This document shows, piece after piece, positions 59,238 to 64,000 of a stretch of DNA of 64,000 nucleotides. The stretch is taken from contig SAUG01000177.1 in the NCBI GenBank assembly GCA_011316305.1, forward strand, positions 17,324 through 81,323, read 5' to 3'. The notes beneath the pieces are model-generated. The model saw nothing but the letters and a program-made list of their open reading frames with translations. It had not been told where the DNA came from and did no database searches. Position numbers and translations under genes: made by a program. This stretch comes from Rusavskia elegans. Lineage: Eukaryota > Ascomycota > Lecanoromycetes > Teloschistales > Teloschistaceae. How positions within the stretch are numbered: the first letter of the stretch is position 1; each line of letters begins with the position of its first letter.

Positions 59238-61261
59238 TTGAGGCGCATCAAACTTTAATTCTGTGAGTATTGTTCTGTTGTGGCTGGAAGGGAGACTATG
59301 GAAGCGTGATACCATGTATTTAATACCGCTGAGACGCTCTGGAAATATCAAGCATCGAGTAAGGGCAGATTGGAATTGTGTTAGATGTGCAGATGGTAGG
59401 TATTACATAGGATTAAAGTAGGCGTCTATGGGAATGCTTGAATAATCCAGCCGGCGCTTTTAATGAAGCCTTTTGATGTTTTAATGTATGTTAAGGTAGT
59501 ATGTCAGTAATGTCAAGTCCTGACCGTGGCACTGTCTCAATATCAAGTGTCCTTTCGCAGGCAAAAAAACAGTAGGTGGTCTGCAAGGCATTCATTCATA
59601 CCATCTCTCTTCACTACGGCTGTCACCAGTGACGAGAGGAAGTACAATGGAACAGCGTGAGGGAAGTTCTTCCTATGAAAGTTTTCTTGTATCGAAGACA
59701 ATAGCAAGATCTCTCCTGGAGTGTGTTTCCTTTTTCTTCACCAATGTTCATTAAGGGTGAACTGCCGCCATTTGTCTTATTTTTGGCTTGGAGATGGACA
59801 CGCGAATGCTTGTAGTGTCCATCTTGCTGAAATATTACAATATGTATGCCCAGAAAGCGAACCCCAACAGCCCACTACATACATCTAGGCCAGGTGCCGG
59901 GGATTAGAAAAGGCGTACCGGTATCTTTCTGCGTCTGCTCGGGAATTTGTATCTAGCCATGGATGCAATTGGTCTAGTACATGGGTTTGTGGAGGACGGT
60001 TAAATACTGTAAGTGAGAAGAAGAAGAAAAGAGACGAGGTGTTGATGTAGCAGGAGTGCGCTAGCTAGTTAGGGATGGTGTGAGTGGGCACGTGATGCAT
60101 GCCAAGTCGATATGTCGAGGAACGACACCTCGACTTCGACGTGTTTGGGTTTTCAGCTGAATTGGAGACAACACGTCCTCCTGCATTGCAATGGTGAATT
60201 CCACTCGTAATGGCTGCATAGCAGTGCATTGAAGACACAGAAGCGTATTGAAAGCTCCCCTGTGCGCGTTCAAGTGATTGAACAGATGGGCAAGGATGAG
60301 TATGCAGTGTGTTCGACTTGATCTTTGCGCACGAGCTTGAGTGCTGTGGAGCTCATCGTATATTATTAGAGGCTCGTAAGTATCAAGGTAGGTCTTTCGT
60401 GGTCTTGTGTTTTCTGTTCCCAGAAAGAGCTCAGGATAATTGCGCGCCGTCGAGGACGACAAAGATGAAAAGGTAAGCATTGCGCAAGACGCCAAAGGCA
60501 AAAGTATGTGGAGTCATTGTTGTCGAATCCAAAGTTGGTTTATATACCACATTTTTGCATGAAAATACCACCGAGCACTCTCCGATCACTTGGTCCAGAA
60601 GTACATGGAGCAATGATTACGTGGAGACGTACGCCAATGCAAAGGACGGGTGCTCAAAAAAAGGTCCGGAGGTCGATCCCAAGGAAGCCACCGACAACCA
60701 AAAAAAAAACTTCCATTCTTCATGGGCGGGCTTCCAGGGAGGTCCCGAAGTGAGGGTGTGAGGGTTTCTTCACGATCGGAAGAGCAAACATGAAAGATGG
60801 CTCTGACGGAAATTCTGAAGTTTTGCCATTTTGATCCTTTTTGGATTGAGTGGGGATGCCGGTGGGTGTGGATGTTTGGCTGGGACGTATGATTCACGGG
60901 TTTGTTGATGGAGTTCACTGTGTTGAGTCTTGTTGCGTGAAGGATCACAAGGAGTCAATGGCTCTGTGAACGGGTCTTCCTATCTCGACTGCAGGGTCTT
61001 CCCTTTTTCATCCTGAATATTCTTTCCTCACAAATTCTTATCATCCTCAAAATATTGCTTTCTCAATCTACTACACTGGCTTGCTGGCAATCTTTTGTTA
61101 CTTGATACCTATCCATCACAACCTTCAGGTCTTTCATCTGAAGTACGCCTGCTCTCAGCTCGTCAATTTTATCTACGGTCCTTCCCTATTCCCACGATTG
61201 AAATGAGGTACTGAATTTTTTCTGACTGAACTCAGTTAGAAACATATCATCTTCCCTCAGG
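59238..61261. other. 2-kb intergenic region, no gene seen
   Basis: Ordinary composition, no RIP, no convincing coding or RNA gene. A short purine-rich tract lies at 60,015-60,040. The last 200 bases are pyrimidine-rich before the secreted-protein gene. Confidence 0.5.
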
Positions 61262-61600
61262 ATGCGTTTCCTCGTCACTCTCCTCCTTGTCGCCAATTCT
61301 GCTCTCACCTTTGCTGGTACCTTCAGTCTCCATGACAAAGGCCGCCATGGCTGCAAACTCCAACTCAAAAACATCTGCGGCTGCAAGAAACGAACCGTCA
61401 CTGTCAGCGAAGACTACAAATGCGACAAGCTACCTGGCTGGCCCGTCTACCTCAAGGGTGAAGTCTGTGGGGGAACATGGTCATTGAATACGCAGGACCA
61501 TTCGCATGAAGTGAGGATCGCGACTCGGATGGCATGCCATGTGAACTGCTTCTTGAACGCCAAGACCAATGGAGCAAAATGCGAGGCGAAGAAATACTGA
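61262..61600 (+). CDS. Small secreted cysteine-rich protein A (112 aa)
   Basis: Single exon. Signal peptide MRFLVTLLLVANSALTFAG, then a mature region with 8 cysteines, including the pattern C-x7-C-x-C (GCKLQLKNICGC), and later ACHVNC. It is a paralogue of the gene at 62,315: both have a FxLHxKG...C-x7-CGC core, a central VTV strand and a downstream GTW/GKW motif. Function unknown; size, secretion signal and cysteine content are those of candidate effectors or antimicrobial-type proteins. An in-frame upstream start is absent. Located in the repeat-adjacent right arm. Confidence 0.78.
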   Translation: MRFLVTLLLVANSALTFAGTFSLHDKGRHGCKLQLKNICGCKKRTVTVSEDYKCDKLPGWPVYLKGEVCGGTWSLNTQDHSHEVRIATRMACHVNCFLNAKTNGAKCEAKKY

Positions 61601-62314
61601 GGGGTGAGGGCAATGGTCATGGTTCACCGGGCGGTTCCGTGAAACATGGCATAATTGGCACTACTGCTGGAGACTCTTGGCTTATGGACGGGAGGGAATC
61701 ACACAAAGAGACAAGGTAATTTTATGATTGAAATCGGACCGGCGGGAGATGGGGATGTTGCGATGGACATTCTCCTCCGACAGTCAGCTGACTGGATTCT
61801 GTACGACTAAACCATCCAAAGACTTCCTTTTCCCATCTATTGTGCAAGCTGACTGTACTTCGACCATCCATTCCAAGTGAAGAATAGTGCCGAGACTCGC
61901 TCAGTGAAGCATCATCGCAACAATGGAGCTTCATTCTTTCACTCTTCATCACAGCGCGGACCACGCCACATCCTCGAAGTGAAGCAGGGGCAAGGTGAAT
62001 GTTACTTGTTCGTGCTGATGGGCTCTTCTGATCACCTGGTCACCGGTTCATTCACACTCCAGCAAAGACCCTTTAATATGCTTCAGCTCCTTCCTTTCAC
62101 TTTCTCGACACACTGGCTTCCAACAAGTTCCTCTGGAGTCCAATACTACAATCACTCGTCAGTGTCAAGCGCCTACCTCCACAGCAGAAATTCGAGTCGC
62201 CAGCACATCTCATCATTCTTCGGAGAACAGCATTCAAACATCCAAGTAAGTGTCAAGGTCCAAGCTCATGATGGCATCCGAATGAGATTCAGAGGCTGAT
62301 CTACCACAGTCAAA
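61601..62314. other. Intergenic between the two small secreted proteins
   Basis: 714 bases. The frame at 61,877-62,299 lacks signal peptide and cysteines and is not supported. The duplication of the secreted genes does not visibly extend into this spacer. Confidence 0.4.
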
Positions 62315-62641
62315 ATGCGTTCTCTCATCCTCGTCGCCACCCTCCTCTTCGCCAACATCGCCACAGCCAATTGGAACTTCGACCTCCACAACAAAGGCAA
62401 TGTCTGCCAGCTAAAAATCGACGGAATCTGTGGCTGTCACGCAACTGTCACCGTCGAGGGCCGCAACAAGTGCGAGAGGATGCCCAACGATGTCGTGCGT
62501 GGCGGCTATGCATGCAGTGGCAAATGGGCGGTCGATACTCATGGCGGCAAATACGAATTTCGCTTCAACAATCTCAAGGGGGGTTGCAAGGTCAAGTGCA
62601 CCCCGAAGAATGGAGGGAGTTGCGATGGAGTTTGGGCATGA
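62315..62641 (+). CDS. Small secreted cysteine-rich protein B (108 aa), tandem paralogue of A
   Basis: Single exon. Signal peptide MRSLILVATLLFANIATA, mature NWNFDLHNKGNVCQLK and 8 cysteines in the same order and nearly the same spacing as protein A (C-x7-C-x-C, then single Cys, single Cys, C-x3-C, Cys). The sequence identity outside cysteines is low, so the duplication is old or the genes diverge fast. Family unknown. Confidence 0.78.
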   Translation: MRSLILVATLLFANIATANWNFDLHNKGNVCQLKIDGICGCHATVTVEGRNKCERMPNDVVRGGYACSGKWAVDTHGGKYEFRFNNLKGGCKVKCTPKNGGSCDGVWA

Positions 62642-63143
62642 CGGGCGGACCTTTGGCGAGATAGGTCAATTCTGAGATTGGCCCCTGGGGGAACGTGGAT
62701 GACCTTGTTGGTGTACGGTGAAGTCTTCAAGAGCATTTCCTAGGATCCGCGGTGTGGCAAACATGGGTTGCTCTTGATCTATCCTTCATCTTCGAGGATA
62801 TTGGGTGTTACGAATACAATGAAGTGCGAATGCTTTCTCCAGCTTTCAAGGTATGATTCGCTTCGTTCAACTACACTCGAATATGAACCGCTTCGCGACT
62901 CTGATGACGCTCGGTAACACAACGTTTCATATCCATGAGTAAGTCCCCGAGTCTTCTCGCTCTTTGGTCCCTCTCGCTCTTTTTTCTACTTAAACCCTGT
63001 CCTCGCTCCCAATCTCCTCCTGTGTCTACACCCATCAAAAAAACTGCATCACTACTAGCAACTCCAGACCACAACTCAAATCAAAAACCTCCTTCTCACC
63101 AAAACCAAATCCCACACCATCCTCCAACCCAACAACAACAACA
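62642..63143. other. Intergenic region upstream of the last secreted gene
   Basis: About 500 bases. The plus strand becomes very C-rich just before 63,144. Nothing else seen. Confidence 0.4.
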
Positions 63144-63655
63144 ATGCACCCCCCCCTCATCCGCTCCACCGCCCTCACCGCCCTCCTATCCCTCCTCCTC
63201 TCCCCCACCTCCACCACCGCCACCCCCACCGGCAACCCCCCCATCACCCTCACCAACAAACTAAACCTCCCTCCAGCAACCTCGATACCAGGCGCACCCC
63301 CAGGCCGGGTCATCGGACCCAACGGCGCCGCAATCGACCCCCAAATAACAAAAGACCAAAAAGCCGACGCCGACGCCGACGCCCTCGACGAAGCCGTCCG
63401 TTCTGGAAAAATTACCCCCTATCGCGGGCCCCCCCGACCGCTTCCGTCCGGATGTAAATACCAACGCGTGCGGAATACGAGCTGCGACTCTACGAAGATG
63501 ATGGGAAGGAGATGGGGGAATGCGAGATGTTCAATGCTGTTTGAGTGATTGTGATAGCGCGCGGTTTACGGCCAGGAAGGCGTTTGGGGGTTTTGTGGAT
63601 GGGGTGTTTGTTGTTGAGGATTTGAAGGATGGGGAGATGCCGGTGGTGGGTTGAT
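63144..63655 (+). pseudogene. Small secreted protein gene with apparent frame breaks
   Basis: The frame opens with MHPPLIRSTALTALLSLLLS, a signal peptide, then AAIDPQITKDQKADADADALDEAV. Around the C7 run at 63,427-63,433 coding character moves to another frame (FRPDVNTNAC), then to a third (EYELRLYEDDGKEMGECEMF) and after a TTT run (63,540) to LSDCDSARFTARKAFGGFVD, which continues to a stop at ~63,655. Each switch sits at or near a homopolymer and each would need one added base. Read literally, the first frame stops at 63,546 (134 aa). Either a decayed gene or homopolymer errors; the literal frame is possible too. Confidence 0.5.
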
Positions 63656-64000
63656 GGATTTGTGGGGTGGATGGTTGGTGGATTTCTTGGTTGGAGAATG
63701 GGGGGGTTGTGTTGCCATGTTGGTGGTTATGTGTGGCTGGGTGGGATGTGTAGAGTATAACACGGATGATTTGAGGGGTGTGAATTACGTAGATTTTATT
63801 CTGATCTGAGTTTAAAAGGATCTGTATATATACGAAACCAGCCCGTTTGATTTAGCTTTACCTATTCGGTTTATAAAATCTAGCACTTCTAATTTCGGCT
63901 CGCAGTATTGTTCAGCCAGAAACACAGTAGAATCTGGAGAAATTACAGATATACAGATAGAAGCTCATGCAATGAAGCCCAGATATATCTCAACTCCCCC
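63656..64000. other. Right end of window, no gene seen
   Basis: G/T-rich then AT-leaning sequence. Nothing supportable. Confidence 0.4.

Overview
This looks like nuclear DNA of a filamentous ascomycete (Pezizomycotina). Most genes carry 46-90 bp GT-AG introns, intergenic spaces are 0.5-2.5 kb, and the proteins have fungal relatives (Ssp1/Sak1-type kinase, MET6, Tudor-less SMN, DUF6604). An 11-kb block is almost devoid of CpA/TpG but keeps CpG, which is the footprint of repeat-induced point mutation (RIP). Class or genus cannot be set from the sequence alone.

Layout. 1-30 kb is mostly a conserved, housekeeping-like block: a CaMKK/Sak1-type kinase (partial, off the left edge), a steroid 5-alpha-reductase family enzyme, cobalamin-independent methionine synthase (MET6), an 846-aa disordered protein, a CRAL-TRIO/RhoGAP protein, three uncharacterised genes (two of them recognisable only after splicing), a secreted cupredoxin-like protein and an SMN orthologue. 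From about 30 kb the window turns accessory: a small kinase-like gene, a TA-flanked MITE, then a compact terpenoid gene cluster (31.9-39.9 kb) of a cytochrome P450, a chimeric prenyltransferase-terpene synthase and an MBOAT/wax-synthase-type acyltransferase. Next come a non-RIPed solo LTR, a broken DUF6604 gene and the 44,987-56,141 RIP island. The right end (56.4-64 kb) has a nucleolar RRM protein (NIFK/Nop15 type) with an unusually long lysine-rich N-terminus, and three small secreted proteins, two of them a tandem cysteine-rich pair.

The RIP island can be read as a nest. The outer element is a Tc1/mariner-like DDE transposon with about 112-bp terminal inverted repeats and TA target duplications. 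A 6,715-bp Ty3/Gypsy chromovirus (472-bp LTRs, 5-bp target duplication CTATA, chromodomain at the integrase end) has inserted inside its transposase gene.

How genes may work together: the terpene synthase carries both the polyprenyl-diphosphate-making and the cyclising domain, the P450 would oxidise the hydrocarbon and the acyltransferase would esterify a hydroxyl. Both the synthase and the P450 carry one apparent reading-frame break. The DUF6604 gene has a frameshift plus a CAA-to-TAA-type nonsense codon, and the last small secreted gene appears broken in several homopolymers. Whether this is real decay of an accessory region or assembly indel error is the main open question.
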